Origin: Catenaria anguillulae PL171
Taxonomy: Eukaryota; Blastocladiomycota; Blastocladiomycetes; Blastocladiales; Catenariaceae
Reading direction: 5' to 3'
NCBI GenBank assembly: GCA_002102555.1
Contig: MCFL01000060.1
Location: 62,001-126,000, forward strand
Length of the DNA: 64,000 bases
This document shows, piece by piece, positions 1 through 12,255 of this stretch (its first letter is position 1; each line of letters starts with the position of its first letter). The notes under the pieces were generated by a model that was not told the origin of the DNA, made no database searches, and saw nothing but the letters and a program-made list of their open reading frames with translations. Made by a program: the position numbers and the translations under genes.

Positions 1-763
1 ATGGTGTGCTGGGTCCCTCTCTGAGCGCACTTCCCGAATCTTTCCGATCAATCATCAAATGCTTGGCGGTCGACAGCCGCAGTCAGGCATGTATCATGCA
101 CTGCAACCGACGGCGGTGTTACAGGGAAGTATTGACAGCAATCATCGTGAACTGTCGCGCGCGTCATTGGCGGAGGGACTCGCTTGCGCCATAAATGTGT
201 AAAGACGCACCTTCCATATTTCGTTCACTCAATGAAACAGAACAAATGTAAATGAGTCATGAGAGTTCACCCCGGGATCCGTCGCTCGCTGTCTCTATTT
301 CCGGCCGCGGTTTTCGGCAGGTGCGAACAAGGTTGCCCAAAGATCTGAGACGCGTGCATTATCTTGACGCGTGCCTCCACTCGCGATCGTTCAAGGGCTT
401 GGCCCCTCCATTTTACTTTTCGGTAAGCCGGGCGACCCTGAAATACTCGGGCGGTATTGCGAATAAGGAAGAATAAACAGAGTCAGTCAATGACCAAAAT
501 CGACCCGGTTTCTTCCGCCCCGTATTTTCTTCGTTTACAGATCCGTTTGGCATAAAAAGGCAGCTGCAACCCCATCCATCTGCCCTCGACATGTCACGCC
601 CATGTATTCAAATGATTCATTATCCTAGCACAAAGAGCTTCATCGAACTCATTCACCTATATTCTATGGACCCAACATCAACCATCTCGGATTCCCGTAT
701 CCATTCCCACACGCGACATCATCTCAAATCTGCCAAGCGAGCCGAGCGACGGTCACCATCACC
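1..763. other. Upstream region, no gene recognised
   Basis: Only short open frames with no recognisable protein are present. The last ~200 bases are the promoter and 5' leader of the first MFS gene. An AT-rich stretch near 551-557 (CATAAAAAGG) could be a TATA-like element about 210 bases before the start codon; this is weak. Confidence 0.4.
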
Positions 764-2612
764 ATGGTATCCAATAACAACACCAGTTCTCCCAAGTCTA
801 CCCAGAGCGTGTCGAGTCCCAAGGTCGGTTGGCTAAAGCGTCACTTTACCGACTCGCGGCGCCGAACCACGTCGAAACAGGCATGTGCTCTGTCATCGTT
901 GTGTCGTTCAAAATTCAACGACTAACTCATCTTTCTCTCGTACTTCGGAAAAACAGCTCGAACGTGAAGCCTTCCTCTTTGGCACCACACCCTTCCGCCG
1001 TTTGTACCTCATTCCCGCCTCAATCCTCACGCAACTCGCCGCAGGCTCCCTCTACGCCTGGTCAGTCTACAACCTTCCTCTCACCACACACATGAACTCG
1101 GACCTGCCGCCAACGTCTCCCGACCGCATCTCCATCGAACTCGTTTCGCAATCGTTTTACGTGACCATTGCCTTCTTCGGCATTGCATGTTTCCTGTGCG
1201 GCCCGTGGCTCGAGCGCCATGGTCCGCGCCGCATGTCGCTGATTGGCGCAACATTGTTTTTCATCGGCCAGCTGATTGCCGCTCTTTCCATGTACCTCCG
1301 ATGCATGCCACTCCTGTTTATTGGCTATGGCGTGTTTGCCGGATTTGGCATTGGATGCTGCTACCTGATCCCCGTGTCCATTCTGCAGCAGTGGTATCCG
1401 GAAAACAAGGGGTTTAGTGCGGCCGTATCGGTGGGCTCATTTGGCCTCGGGTCCGTCGTGGCAAGTTTTACGCAGGCGGCGCTGATTCGGCAAGTCGGTG
1501 TCACCTTGACGTTTGTTGTGCTCGGGTGCACGTACTTTGTGGTCCAGGTCGGTGCCGCTTTTGTCATGCGGTTTCCTCCAATCGAGTCCATGTTGGCCGT
1601 GGCGGCGGCAGCAGCGTTGGAGCCCACGTCGGATGAGGAGCAGGTGGTCGACAGAGTCAAGTCGGTGCAGTGCAAGCTGCCAACCAAACAACAGCAACGC
1701 CGCGGGTCCATGACGCCGCTCACATCGACTGCGGCGGTGGCCAACGAGCCATCCATGTTTCGGACACCCATGCCCGTCGTCGACGAAGAACGAGGTGGAA
1801 AGCAAGGTGTTGGGTCCACGGACACATTGACCGACTTTCCAACTGTTGCCGACTCAAAACTGGTTGCGGCGAATGCACTCAAGTCTCCGTTGTCGCCGAC
1901 CGAATCCACCTTCAGTCTGTCACGCACCCGGCGCGCCTCGATCGCATTATCCATTGCCATGTCGACACACACCATTGACGACGTGGACGATTTTCTTCTC
2001 GACATCCAATCCGCCGACTACCGCTTCATCTATGCCATCTTTTTCCTGTCCGTGATCCCTGGTCTCGTGCTCGTGTCACGCATGGCCGACATGGTGCAGC
2101 TCGCCTTCGACAAGCCCGCCGATGTGGCCACCTGGGTTGTGGGCATCAATGGCGGATTCAACGTCCTCGCGCGCATTGTGCTTGGCGTGCTGTCAGACCG
2201 CGTGCCAAGGGTTCTCCTGCTCATGCTTGTGTTTGTCGTGACCATTGTGGCCACCGTGACCATGTACTTGTCGCTGTCGCTCACAAACTTTCCGTTGTTT
2301 CTTGCGAGCATGTGGACCATCACGGCTCTGTATGGCGGATCGTCGGCCGTGATTCCGGGTTTGATTGGCGATGTATTTGGCAACAAGCACATTTCGGGGT
2401 TGTATGGGGTGGCCATGACGGCGCGGTCACTTGGCGGGGTTGTGGGCGGGTTTACGTATTCGGCTGTCATCAAGAGTCAGAAGGAGGCGGGCGTGGCAAA
2501 GAATCATGTCCTGGACTTGACGCTCTTTTCCATGGTGCCGTTGTCGACGTTGGGGGCCGTCTTGTTGACCATGTTGATGGTGAGGAGGCGTAGGGCGGGG
2601 GCGAGAAAGTGA
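764..2612 (+). CDS. MFS transporter A, oxalate/formate antiporter-like
   Basis: Two exons: 764-880 and 957-2612, giving 590 residues. The 76-nt intron begins GC (CAG/GCATGT) and ends ACAG, with a GACTAACTC branch-like site. It is therefore a GC-AG intron at exactly the place where three paralogues in this window have a GT-AG intron. Exon 1 encodes a cytosolic tail with WLKRHFTDSRRR, shared by all four copies. Exon 2 shows twelve-helix MFS character: AGSLYAWSVYN in helix 1, GPWLERHGPRR as the loop 2-3 motif, GIGCCYLIP in helix 4. A long cytosolic loop (about residues 250-385) ends in RRASIALS and DDVDDFLLDIQSADYRF before the second six helices. The OFA-type MFS family exchanges small organic anions across membranes; the substrate here is not known. 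Loop length and the GC donor distinguish it from copies B-D. Confidence 0.88.
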
Positions 2613-3879
2613 GTACGTATACATATAGTGATTTGGATAGATGTAGTAGAGATACGCTGTACATAACTACGTTCACTCTGCAAATTCAATTATACTTTGG
2701 CGCCCTTCCGCTCTGTACCGAACTTCAACATGATCTCATCGATTGATCGAGTGAGACATCCACTCTTCATGTCAGTGAAGAGTGTGAGGTTGAACGTGAA
2801 GCCAATGCATCCATACCTCCATATGCCTCACTGACCGAACGTATGCCCTGACGCATCATCATCAGTGAAGGACGGCCATAGACATCATGGTATTTACATA
2901 CGTATAAGGACTTGCGCACATGTCAACGGCTCGAGTGGGATCAATAGTCGCTTGAACGTGACGTGTTCTTTCGAGACGCGGTCCCGAGCGCTCGGACCCA
3001 TGGGTCTTGATGCATGGATCGAGTGACTAAATATGCTGGGGGCAAGCAACGAGGGTATCAGCGCTGCATGGCTCAGAATCCGGCCGCACATTTGATAGAT
3101 ACGTAATGGATGGACCTCGGCTCAATGTACGTACACTCTATGCAACCCGTGCAAATGCATGCACAGTGCGTTACTCCAAGTCCGGCATATCGCCGACGGA
3201 ACGGGCCACCGGGTCGCTGTGTCTTGCCAACGGATGGTCTGGCCGTGCTGCCACGCTCGTGGTGTTTTTCTTGGTAACCGCGGATGGTTGTAGACCAAGA
3301 GCAGGAGCAGCCGAACCCGTTGCACAATATGCGCCCAACTTGTTCACCAATGTCCCAAGGGCGGTATCACTTATCACCTTTCGTGCTATGCCGATTCCAC
3401 TTGCCATCAATGGCCTCGTCGAAAGCACATACCCGCTTTCCCGCGCCTAACGGCGCTGCAAGGTCGATTGGCCTCCATACCTGCTCACTGTCTAACACCC
3501 GTCGCGTGCTTGTGCCGGCTTGGCTGGTCGACTATCTGCCACCCCGCAACGGAACCGATTCACGAAGTTCATGATTTGTTCTGATTCAGAGTCTCGAAAA
3601 GCAACCTTGCGACATACAAGAGGTCAATCATCCCTAGTCTGCACTGATGTTTCACGCCATTTGCGCCACTCTTGCACCAAGGACCCGTCGAGCGTTGCCG
3701 TGGTTTAAGGTTTCGATCTCGCGTCATGTTGTGTGGTCGGCGCTCCCACAAACCCTTTAAAACTGTATACGTGCCCTGACTTCCTCAGGCTCGCAACGGT
3801 CCAGTGGTTGTATACCGATTGCTTTCAAGCGCATCCAGACACTACTCACTTGACTACTCAGAAACACCGAAAACTCGCC
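2613..3879. other. Intergenic between MFS A and MFS B
   Basis: No open frame here resembles a protein. The region holds the 3' end of MFS A, a hairpin at 2761-2784, and the promoter of MFS B. Confidence 0.5.
2761..2784. repeat. Perfect 9-bp stem hairpin
   Basis: CACTCTTCA, then a six-base loop TGTCAG, then TGAAGAGTG, about 150 bases after the MFS A stop codon. It could mark the 3' end of the transcript. There is no poly-T tract, and function is not shown. Confidence 0.5.
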
Positions 3880-5516
3880 ATGCCTTCCAGTCTTTCATCC
3901 AAGGAAAACTGGCTGAGGAGACACTTTACCGACTCAAGACGGCGGGCTTCCGCCCAGCAGGTTCGCTCATGGATACCTCTCTTACTGACCTTTTGTCATC
4001 GTGCCTGATCCATTCCCGCCATCGACAGCTGGAGCGCGAAGCTTACATTTACGGCAACGTGCCCTTCAAGCGGTGGTTGCTCATCCCTGCCACGATCTTT
4101 ATTCAGCTGTCGGCCGGTTCATTTTACGCCTGGTCCGTGTACAATGCGCCCATCACCAAGCGCCTGAACGAGGGCAACGACCAAGACATTCACGCCGAAC
4201 TCATTTCCGAAACCTTCTACGCCGCCGTTGCCTCGTTTGGTCTCGCCTGCTTCTTGTGCGGCCCGTGGTTGGAGCGCCATGGCCCGCGTCGCATGACCAT
4301 GATTGGCGCCACGCTCTTCTTTATCGGCCAAATGATTACGGTCCTCGCCATGCACGTGCAATCGGTTCCGCTACTCTTCATCGGCTATGGTGCCATTGGC
4401 GGTTTCGGTATTGGCTGCTGTTACTTGATTCCAGTCTCGGTTCTGCAGCAATGGTACCCAGAAAGCAAGGGGTTCAGTGCCGGTGTAGCCGTCGGCTCGT
4501 TTGGTCTGGGTTCCGTGATTGCCAGTTTCACGCAGTCGGCCCTGATTGAGGCCATGGGTGTCATGGGCACGTTCCTGGTCCTCGGCTGCACCTACTTTGT
4601 GGTTCAAATGCTCTCTGCCCTCGTCATGCGCTTCCCGCCCCCTGACTTGATGGCAGCCAATTGCCGTGCAAGTAACTGCCCACACGCTCCCAAATCCAGC
4701 GCCGGAACTGGCCACCACCACCCTGGGCAGTCAGCCGAGCTCGAGGCCATGACCGCGTCGACGCTCGCCAACGACAACGACCCGTCTCCAGACATTCCAA
4801 TGATCCCTTTGCGCCACAGGTGTGCATCGCTCGCCCTCTCGATTCACACCATTGAAGACGTGGATGAGTTTGTACGCGACATCAAGTCAATCGATTACCG
4901 GTTCCTGTACCTCATGTTCCTGCTTTCCGTGATTCCGGGCCTTGTCCTCATCTCGCGTGTCGCCGACATGGTCCAATTGGCGTTCGGAAAATCTGTCGCA
5001 ACAGCCACCTGGGTTGTGGGTGTCAATGGCGGGTTCAACGTGCTCGGCCGGCTGCTCATGGGCGTGCTTTCAGATTCGCTACCGCGTTTGCCGCTACTCC
5101 TTTCCGTGTTTGTGCTCACCATCGCTTCGCTCATTGCTTTGTATTTTGCTCTTGCGTATGCCTTGTTTCCGGTCTTTGTCGTGGCCATGTGGTCGCTCAC
5201 GAGCTTGTACGGCGGCGGCGCGGCCTTGATTCCGGGCCTCATTGGCGACGTGTTTGGCACGCGGCACATTGCGGGCTTGTATGGCGTGGCCATGACGGCG
5301 TGGGCCGCTGGTGGGGTCGTGGGCGGCGTTGGGTTTACTGCTGTCATCAAGAGCCAGAGGGAGGCTGGCGTGCCTGCACAAAGTGTGTACGATATGAGCT
5401 TGTATGCCATGGTGGTGGTCGCCACGGTTGGGGCGTGTGTTGTGGTCCTGTACATGGCCAGGGGTAAGAGGAGGTCTGAGGAGTGCGTGGATCGTCGAGG
5501 AGGATTGGCACACTAG
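3880..5516 (+). CDS. MFS transporter B, oxalate/formate antiporter-like
   Basis: Exons 3880-3960 and 4029-5516, 522 residues, with a 68-nt GT-AG intron in phase 0 after SAQQ. The start is the ATG giving MPSSLSSKENWLRRHF, which matches the N-terminal exon of the other three copies. It has MFS helices, the GPWLERHGPRR loop motif, and a central loop ending in IHTIEDVDEFVRDIKSIDYRF. It lies 1.27 kb downstream of copy A in the same direction, a tandem pair. From about 4130 to 4650 its DNA is nearly identical to copy C (41504-42030), with roughly a dozen differences, while sequence on both sides diverges; this suggests gene conversion. Role inferred: small organic anion transport at a membrane; substrate unknown. 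Confidence 0.88.
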
Positions 5517-5788
5517 CATGAGTTGTAATCAGTAGTTTTTGGCAAGGTGTAAGAATAAGTACACAAGATATTATGATATCACTCTTCTGCCGAAATCGGA
5601 CATGAAGGCCCGGGCACAGATTGGCATAAAGCGCAAGAAAACGAAACCATACACGAATAGATGCCTGGCAAAGAAGGATTCATTCGAGTTGCGGATTGCG
5701 GGCAACACCACATCAATCACTCGTCATTTTGCGCCGTATGGACTCTCAGGCCCGTGACAATTTATTGAGGACTACAATCCCAAATTCT

Positions 5789-7242
5789 TCACACCAGCCC
5801 CGGCAAATCCACCTCGGAATCCGGTGCAACGAGTCCGCCCACTGGTTGTGGTTCCGGCATCCCATACTCTTCACGATACATTTCAATCGCTGCCAGCAAA
5901 CTGTCCCGATCCTCAATCTGGTTGACATCGTCATCGTCCACCAAATTACAGGCCCCGTCCACCTCTGACTGTTCCACACCTTCCACCTCGAGCACCTCGA
6001 GCACCTCGGACGCCACATGCCACCCGACTTCCTCCTTGATCCACATGAGGGCCATGTCGACCATTTTCTCCTCGCTCGATACTTGTCCTGACTCAACAAT
6101 GTCGGCGATTCGTTGGTCCAGCGCGTCCGTAATCCGCGCCGCAAACACAGGGCACGTCGCGTGGGCGATGTCGAACATGCAGCCAAAGAGTTGAATGGCC
6201 GCAAGCGACCGGTGCGTTTGCCACGCTGGTTCGCTCAAGGTTTCCAGTGCGGCCACGCGAGCAGGGTCTTGCTCGGCTTCGATCAGGGTGGACCAGTAGG
6301 CGGCACTTGGCGGGCCAAAGTCGGTCAGAGCAACACGCGAGTGGGCGATTGAGCGCGCGAGAACGTGCGGATTCTCGGCCAAGAGCAAGTGCTGGCCGCT
6401 TCCAAAGCATGGACGCGGGTCGGTGCTTTGTTGACCCGTCCACAGGGGATCGTATGTAAACGGAGCGTGACCGCATGGTAGCTGAGGGTTGACAGGGGAT
6501 GCAATTGAGTGCTCGCCAATGTGCTTGTACCCTTCCTGCGTTTGGTTTCCGAAGCGCAAAATGAGGCACGCCTTGTTGTTTGGACGGGCAAGGCAAACTT
6601 ATTTCCAGACACGGACTTGAACCGAACACTTTTCCCACGAGAAAGGCCAGTCAAAACGTAGGACATCTGGGTCGAGATCATTGCCTGCCAATCGTTCGTA
6701 TTGTCCAATAGGGCACCCAAGTGTGCGAGGAGAGATCCGACAGTCTCGACATACGGCACAAGATGCTGGCCATCGAGAGTGACGCTGGACACGACCGCAT
6801 CGAGTTTGTCCTTGGCAGTGGATAAGAGGTACGCCTCGTATTGTCTGTACAACGGGGTTCCCGGGACTGGAATGACGCCAGCTGAATCGGAGGGCGGCTC
6901 CAGCAACTCTGTGCCATTCAATGGCGCCGAATGCTTGGTCGTTGAAACGAAATTCGCCCATACCTGCTCGGTGCGTGTGACAAGATGTTCAACGAGGATG
7001 TGTCTCTGGAGTGCTCGGAGTGATCCTTTGGTGGTGACTTGTGTATCCAATTCCATGCCCGCGGCCCCTGTTGGTGCGGTGTTGTCATCTGCGGCTTCTG
7101 CGCCTGTGCACTTGCTGTGTCTGTGGAGACGTTGGCCTTGTTGTGGGGGTCCATTGTTGTTGGATATCGATTGCGTGAGGCATCCTGTTGTACAACTTTT
7201 TGGATGATGATTCAAGCAAAAGTCACGGTATGGCCAGCACAT
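5789..7242 (-). CDS. Hypothetical protein, at least two exons
   Basis: I do not recognise this protein. The 5' exon reads from about 7242 (ATG giving MCWPYRDFCLNHH) to around 6600. It includes RALQRHILVEHLVTRTEQVW and a helical stretch up to QMSYVLTGLSRGKS. The 3' exon reads in another frame from near 6590 to the TGA at 5789-5791. It includes NNKACLILRFGNQTQEGYK, AIQLFGCMFDIAHATCPVF and an acidic C-terminus (EVLEVLEVEG, DDDDVNQIED). The two frames must be joined by an intron near 6530-6660, but no junction I tried was fully convincing. Either a short intron or a one-base error in the DNA is possible. The start is also uncertain: the first ~60 residues look non-coding, and the ATG of MELDTQ near 7060 is an alternative. 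Soluble, no membrane helix seen. Confidence 0.5.
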
Positions 7243-8437
7243 TGACCATTTGAGGACGGTGAGCGGCTGGTGGGGTATTGCGGCCAGCAAGGGATGGGAG
7301 CGAAAAACGATATCTAGCGAAGAGAAACTTCAAATGCACAATAATTGCTTCATGAGCTGGCCGAAGGATAACTTGTGTCATGTATTGATGCCCCCAATCA
7401 TGAGTCCGTTTGGCCCGAGGCGCAAGAGGTGCGAACATCCAGGCCACGAGCTGATCGCAGTTGGTACTTGTTGATGAAGAGAGTGTGGGGGCGAACCAAC
7501 CAACCAGCTGTGTAACTCAAAGCACCGCATTCAAAGCTTTCACCTCCGCAAGACCTTCACGGTCAGCTGCAAGGAGCCAGCTCATCGATCATGTGGGCTA
7601 AACCCACTGTGGACTCATCGGATGGCCATTGACTCCCGCCGAAGGATATGCTGCCTGATTCGTTTGGGATTGGTGACAGTCTCGAATCCGTCCTGCCGAC
7701 TGCAACACACATAAAGCCAACCCCCCCCCCCCCCCCCCCGCTCCAGCGAAAATACGGCCTCTGTGTCCGATGAAGCATTCCTTACTACCTTCGTCACACG
7801 TGAATACTCTCCTTCAGTTCATTTTTACACGCGAATTGTCAAGTCTTGCCTCGCTTTTGCCGTTGCACAATGATGCTGCGCACATTCTCTCAGTCCGGGT
7901 CTCATAGCTGACGGTGTGCGACGCACGAGGGTTCACGACTTGGAAGTGGACTCTTCGATGTGCTATCAAGGGAGCCGTGGTTTGGCCAACGCCAGAGCAG
8001 GAATGTCGCTAGAGAGCGGCATCACTGTAAGAATGACGGCAGTTGGCACGTGTTATCTTGAAGGCAATTCTCGGTTTCTTTCAGCTACTTCAGTTTCCAT
8101 TGACATATGGCTTTTCTAAAATGCAACCTTGGTTACCAAATTCTGGGGCAGCGGTTTCGATTCCAACTCAATTCTTGAGCAGCCAGTGTCTGTGGCGGCT
8201 GAAATCCATCGGACGTGGGCAACAAAACACTATGTAGAGAAGCTACGATTTCACAATCGAATGGACATGTCAAGCCTATGAGAACGGGAAGGGCGCAAAA
8301 AGCGAGAAAAAGACTGCAAACTATGCAAGAAAAGAAAAGGCACAGAACAACACAAGTATGGGTACCACACCAACTAACGAAGATTTAACAAGTCAACGGT
8401 TCAAACAAAAAGTGGGGAGTCCATAACGAATAGAATC
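7243..8437. other. Intergenic, no gene recognised
   Basis: Short frames only. It contains a run of 19 C at 7721-7739. The last 180 bases are A-rich and hold the 3' end of the minus-strand gene that follows. Confidence 0.4.
7721..7739. repeat. Homopolymer run, 19 C
   Basis: Nineteen consecutive C. Such runs vary in length between strains and are often misread in assemblies; the true length is uncertain. Confidence 0.95.
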
Positions 8438-11400
8438 TCAAAACCGAACCACGGGCGACGTCGATCCGCTCCTGACTGCAGCCAGTGCCGGAATCCGGCT
8501 CATTCCTCCTGGCCCTTCATACGCTGCCGCCGCAGGCATAAACACACCAATGGACGACGACCCAGAGGATGTCGACAGCACACTGGCCCTTGGCCCGCCC
8601 TCATGCAACACGACCGTCGCGACCACCTCGGGTGTCAGCGCATATGGCGACAGTACGGGCGTTGCAAGCGCAGGGGACTCGGAGACATTGGGGCGATTCA
8701 CGGACAGAGGCAGCGGCGGTGAGCACGAGACCGTCGTGGCGCTGTCCCTGTCACCACCAGCCACTGGTTGTCGACCGCCATCTGGAATATCTTCTTCATC
8801 GTCATGCAACATGAACGTGGCGCGCGACCCACCGACCTGCTGGTCCGCAATCATCAGCCCGGAATCCACCATGGACTCTGCCGGCACTTGCGCTTGAATG
8901 GCAGCGTGCTGGTCGTCATGCACAAGTGCGGCCTCGGTCGCCGATAACCATAAATGAACCAGATCGGCTGATGATCCCGCGGCATCAGGCGCATGATGCA
9001 GGGCCGCGTCTGCGGCTTGTGTGACGGCTTCGAGCAAGAGCATGGATGAGGGACGGGAATTTCCCGCCGAGGAGCTCCGCCGTGAGGATGACAGCGGGGA
9101 TGGCGTGTGGTGTGCGCGGTGGTGGCTGTTGGGGCGGCCAGAGGTGGTGGTGGATCCACTCGTGCGCGTATGGGTCGAGGGCGGGCGGCTAGGAGCCTGT
9201 AAATGTGGGGGTGGAGGAGTGGGTAGGCGGTGGGAGGATGTGGTTCGAGCGGGTGTGGCGGATGGGTAGTGCGAGTAGTAGCCATTGACTGCTCCAGAGG
9301 AGCCGTTAGTCAAAGTCTGGGAGAGAGTAAACAGCAAGACATGTGATGCAACATACCATGATTGCTAACCTGCTCCTCGGGCTCATATTCTTCCTTGAGA
9401 GGCGACACAATCGGATGCATCATGCTCGACTGCGGGCTCGCACTTGCTGCCGTGAGTGGCGACCACGACAATGGCGCATCCAATAACCTCCCTGCTCCCG
9501 CTTGCTTGTGCTGATTCCGATAATGTACGTGCGGCGATACAGTCACCGATGCTGTTCTGCCCAACCCCCCGACTGCGGAATGCACCCTCGCCGGAGGCAC
9601 AAATGCATCTCCTGTTGATGCCCGCCGACTCAATGCCAATACGGGCGCAGACATCCACGACCCACGACTTTCCAGCCCAGCACTCCCGGTTTGCCGCCTG
9701 CCAATCGGCGACGTCGACGTTGACGGGCTAATTGCCGAAAGCGGCCGCAACGGATCTGCCACGCGCAAATGCAACCGACTTGCGGGCACAGCAAACACAA
9801 GCTCGGGGACAACGAGCTGCGGCACAGCATCTTTGCCACAGTTGGGCTCGTCAAGAACCAGCCCAGGGCTTACTGAAAACAGCACAGACAACCTGACGCC
9901 ACGCGTCAGTGACCCGATCCCACTCGCCGCCGTCATGTCAAACGCATCGCTCAATGCGGCACGATTCACCACGCGCATTGTGTCGGATTTGGCGGGACGA
10001 TCGCAGGGCGTCCACGTCCAGCGCAGCTTGGGCTGGGCGGCCATCATGTAGGCAAACAGGCGCACGGACCGGATCACCATGTTGTACAAGTGCTGCGCCG
10101 AGGGGATCGACAGGCCCGCAGAATACAAGACGCGAATCAGCAACGTACACGTGGACGTCATTTCGCGTTGCAGCAGAGCACCCAAGCGGTCGAGGGCCGT
10201 CGCGGATGGATTGGCGAACCAGGCAGGGAGCGGGTTGGATGTAGACGGTGAAGGCGATGGGGAAGATGGCGGAGAGGGCGTTGGGGCGGCCGGCAAGTCG
10301 TCCATAAAGTCCCAAGGCCGGCGCTTGGTGCTCGCCATCGACCCAGTTGAATGCATAGAGGCCGACGACTCGGACCTGTCGAGCCCATTGCCCTGCGGAT
10401 CGTGCTTGCTCGGAACAGGCGGAGGAGGAATCGCTGATGCAGACAAGTGTGTGTACACGGCAGTCACTTCCTTTGGGCACGTGGCCAAGAACAGCGGGAT
10501 ATCGTCACGTTGACGCGCCAGCAAGCTGCGCAGCATGGGGACACAGTGCATGTTTTCGAGTTTGGCAAACAGGGCATATATTGCCGAGGCAATGTGGTGC
10601 GTGACGAGCCATTGCGCAGAGTGAAGCAGGTGCAAGTCTTCGGCAGAGGCGCCGCCGGTGGACTGGTTGGAGAGGAGGACGGCCGTGAGTGAAGATGTAG
10701 AGTCGGAGCGTGGGATGGCTGATGATGACAACGCGCTTGAAGGCTCGGAAGACGTGGTGGACGACGAAACCGAGATCTTTGGCGGCGGAACAAGCAACTC
10801 GGTTGGGATCTGTGAGTGGCGAAGCATGGCGTGCAACTGAGCGACCGAGTTGGATCGCTGTAGAGAATCACCCCGCGCCGTGTTCTGCGTGACGAGCGTC
10901 GAGTATAGGGCAACGACGAGCGCATGGCGCGAGACTTCAGGGTGCCGCAACAAGACTGTGGTCGTGTATCCGTTCCAGAGGCTACGCATCATATCGGCGA
11001 GTGCGGTGATGTCGTTGGCTTGGTCCGGCCAGACGCGCTCGTACCGTGGTTCGCGTTGGCGGCGCACGTCCACTGAGGCTGACCGCGAGAGCGTGGACGA
11101 CCCGTGAATGCTGGCGCGACGTTGGAGCGGCGGAGCAGGCGTGGAAGGTGACTCGAGAGATGGATCGGAAGTGAGCGCCGGTGAAGCGGTGGGTGTTGGG
11201 GGCCGTGACTGTGAGGATGACGAGTGCGAGCGAGAGCGTGCGAGTGGCTGATTTGGTTGCTGAGATTGTGAGTCTGTGCCAAGGAGCGGAACAATGGCTA
11301 ATTTCTGTGCAGGCGCTGCTAGATTGTTTTCGCCCGCGGTTGCACCATTCACGGCGACTGCAGCGGACCCAGGTGGCGACCCAACTGGCGGGCGAGGCAA

Positions 11401-12255
11401 CGCAGTTGAAATACGGCGAACCCACTTGCCATCCTCGGCTTCCTTCAAGTTGTCGTCCCTGCCCTCGGCTGAAATTGGAACCGGTACCAATCGCGCCATC
11501 TGTGAAGACCGCGAGCCTTGTCTGTGGACTGGCCGTGGCTGCTGCTGCTGCTGCTGAGTGCTTGTCAAAGACAATGTGGTGGCGTAAGCAGACTCGTCGG
11601 GGCCAAAGCGTGAAGAGTCGTGGGTGGTAAACGACGGCTCAATGGTGCGAGACATGTACGAAGTGGGCTTTGGGTTCAAGTCTTGAAGCGGGGTTGATCC
11701 ACGCCCATTGCCTGGACTTGGGAACAGTACGAGTGGTGGAGCGTCCTTGCTGCTGCCCGTCGTCTTTTCGGTCGAGTCGGATGCCGACCCATTCGGGGAT
11801 GATTGCTGCTTCTGCTGGGCATGATGGCGGGCATCGGAATGCGAGTGGGAATGCGGAATGCATGGCGTCAGCGCACGAATGATGCGGGGAAAGCATGCCG
11901 TGAGCGAGGACCGACGCCCACGCAATGGCGGGTCAGTTTTATGGTGGTGTTGGCCGGCTTCGAGGCTGAACGGAAGGTGGTGGGTGTCCGTAGTGAGCGA
12001 TGGAGACGCAGCGGCGACATCCTCTGGGCTTGCCAAGGCAACATCGTTGGATACTGGATCGGTGCAGGGGTCGCCAGAGACAGGTGGGGCGAGTGCGAGA
12101 TCGTTGAGGTGCAGCGGGAGGCCGTCGTTGCCCTTGATGACGAGCGAGCTGGACTGGGACGAGGGGGACAGCGAGAGCGCAGACGAGTCTGGCCGTTGCT
12201 GGGATTGCTGCTGCTGCTGGTGGTGGTGGCGACGTCTTCGGCGAGCGAGAAGCAT
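8438..12255 (-). CDS. Large Ser/Pro/Gln-rich protein of unknown function
   Basis: Exons 12255-9370 and 9316-8438 on the minus strand, 1254 residues. I do not recognise the family. The N-terminal ~430 residues are low complexity (MLLARRRRRHHHQQQQQ, later QQQQQQ, many SS/TP). A folded-looking helical region follows: RYERVWPDQANDITALADMM, LLRHPEVSRHALVVALYSTL, WLVTHHIASAIYALFAKLEN, LYNMVIRSVRLFAYMMAAQP. The rest is again Ser/Pro-rich, with many RRxS sites (RRASI, RRASTG, GRRSS), so regulation by phosphorylation is plausible. The start is the first ATG of the frame. The 53-nt intron (9317-9369) is phase 0 and opens a 292-residue C-terminal tail. A second, more consensus donor (GTATGT, intron 9317-9356) would end the protein after a few residues, so alternative splicing could remove the tail. 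Confidence 0.65.

Noticed and set aside
1361-2005. 214-codon minus-strand frame inside MFS A
   Set aside because: Antisense shadow of the MFS coding region.
8438-12255. Reading the large Ser-rich gene as ATG13 or another autophagy scaffold
   Set aside because: Low complexity invites this, but no HORMA-like start or other family motif is visible.
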